Below are positions 5,901 to 6,693 of a stretch of 6,693 bases of DNA, in pieces. Made by a program: the position numbers and the translations under genes. Numbering within the stretch: the first letter of the stretch is position 1; each line of letters opens with the position of its first letter. Below the pieces are notes generated by a model. It saw only the letters and a list, made by a program, of their open reading frames with translations. It had not been told where the DNA came from and searched no databases. The DNA comes from Actinomycetota bacterium (GTDB lineage: Bacteria > Actinomycetota > CADDZG01 > WHSQ01): contig JADDQX010000123.1 of NCBI GenBank assembly GCA_016781115.1, positions 1 to 6,693 on the forward strand, given 5' to 3'.

Positions 5901-6693
5901 GGCACGCCGATCACGAGCTTCTGAAGGAAGCGGTCGCCCTCTTGACGCGCGCCGGCGATGACGTACGCGAACGGCTCGATGTAGGGCTTCACGTCCTCCT
6001 CGTACGACGGATCTACCGCGCCGCTGAAACTCATAATCGACTCGGCGAACGACTGCGCCGCATCTACGTCCACGAAGAAAGAAGCGTCGACGTCGTCCCC
6101 GAGGACATCCTGCGCAGCGCCGAACATCTCGGCGTCCGCGAGCTTCACCTCGGACGCGATCGCTGCATCCGTCGCGGTCTCTCCGTAGGTGATGACCAGC
6201 CGCTCTCCTCCGAGGAAGTAAACCGGAGCGGGCATCCCGGGAGCCTGCAGGCTGAAGCCCTCGAGGCCGTCTCGCGACACCGGCCTTGGGTGCAACCCCT
6301 GTTCCGAGACCAGCTCCTCGATCGAGCTCAGCGTCGCCTGCGTCTTCGCGGGGTCGTTCGATCCCACCACCAGGCCGGCACCCACTTCCTGCAGGTTCGT
6401 CCCCTGAACGAACAGGCCCGCGTCTCCCATCCAAGACAGCACGTCTTCGTCCAGGTCGAGGCCAGTCTCATCGGTGAACTGCGCCTCGATCTGGTCGCGG
6501 TCGAAACCGGGGATCGACTCGAACAGGTCGAGGTACCCGGTTGCGAGCGCTCCCACATCGGGGATCCCGAAGGCGGCCCAGGACCTTTCCGGGAGCTCTT
6601 GCAAGAGCCCGGCTCCCACGAAGGAGCCGAACCGAGCCAGCGGACCTTCCTTCGGAAGACCGCCGGAGCTCTCGAACCCGATCGAGTCCGAGG
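5897..6693 (-). CDS. DUF3352-like protein of unknown function, C-terminal 264 residues (partial)
   Basis: The frame is open from the window edge to TGA 5899-5897, so the N-terminus, including any signal peptide or membrane anchor, is missing. The visible part is acidic and cysteine-free. It shows the pattern I associate with DUF3352: a short ELPERSWAAFGIPDVG segment, then GLDLDEDVLSWMGDAGLFV, where an acidic stretch leads to W(M/L)G, then a strand VGAGLVVGSNDPAKT, a hinge LEGFSLQAPGMPAPVYFLGG, a mid-region with VDASFFVDVDAAQSF, and a final strand RFLQKLVIGVP. Members of this family are mostly annotated as secreted or membrane-anchored proteins of Actinomycetota with no assigned role. A GTG at 6619 is only an internal codon because the reading frame and similar sequence continue upstream of it. 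It overlaps valS by 4 nt and so is probably co-transcribed with it. The DUF assignment is from memory of the motif pattern, and I assign no function. Confidence 0.7.
   Translation of the reverse strand, partial: SDSIGFESSGGLPKEGPLARFGSFVGAGLLQELPERSWAAFGIPDVGALATGYLDLFESIPGFDRDQIEAQFTDETGLDLDEDVLSWMGDAGLFVQGTNLQEVGAGLVVGSNDPAKTQATLSSIEELVSEQGLHPRPVSRDGLEGFSLQAPGMPAPVYFLGGERLVITYGETATDAAIASEVKLADAEMFGAAQDVLGDDVDASFFVDVDAAQSFAESIMSFSGAVDPSYEEDVKPYIEPFAYVIAGARQEGDRFLQKLVIGVP

Noticed and set aside
5901..5960. T-box riboswitch upstream of valS
   Set aside because: The ATG overlaps the preceding coding sequence, leaving no leader, and no T-box-like conserved element is visible.
5901..6434. In-frame upstream extension of valS to about 6434
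   Set aside because: It is a shadow frame of the DUF3352-like gene with Gly/Arg-rich content. ValRS homology begins at ATG 5900.

Overview
The window is a GC-rich bacterial segment (by eye a little over 60% G+C) in which every supportable gene lies on the minus strand. In transcription order, from high to low coordinates, they are: the C-terminal part of a DUF3352-like protein, valS, folC, ndk, mreB and the N-terminal part of mreC. The order valS-folC-ndk-mreB-mreC is the known actinobacterial arrangement, as in Streptomyces. The FolC motif GGLWDATN and the non-proline residue in the ValRS TTRxETMLGD motif also resemble actinobacterial versions as I recall them. I therefore infer a member of the Actinomycetota, probably not a classical streptomycete or mycobacterium, but the window alone does not fix the lineage.

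Layout. 6693-5897: DUF3352-like protein, cut by the window edge. 5900-3285: complete valyl-tRNA synthetase, whose ATG overlaps the preceding stop as ATGA. 3282-1981: complete folylpolyglutamate/dihydrofolate synthase, starting at GTG 2 nt after the valS stop, with its ribosome binding site inside the last valS codons. 1950-1543: complete nucleoside diphosphate kinase after a 30-nt gap. 1473-442: complete MreB after a 69-nt gap that holds a stem-loop. 279-1: first 93 residues of MreC after a 162-nt gap, the longest non-coding stretch in the window.

Function. The upstream part is housekeeping metabolism: tRNA charging, folate polyglutamylation and NTP balancing. The downstream part starts the cell-shape (Mre) module, which in relatives continues into mreD, a class B penicillin-binding protein and rodA. 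Tight spacing from the DUF3352 gene to ndk suggests one transcript with translational coupling. The two wider gaps, before mreB and before mreC, are where extra regulation would most likely sit, but I see no convincing promoter in either.

I found no mobile element, CRISPR array, tRNA, rRNA or phage gene, and no sign of an undescribed system. This is an ordinary, conserved core-genome region. The observations worth a second look are small: the coupling of an uncharacterised gene to valS, two short stem-loops at gene junctions, and the mreB-mreC gap.
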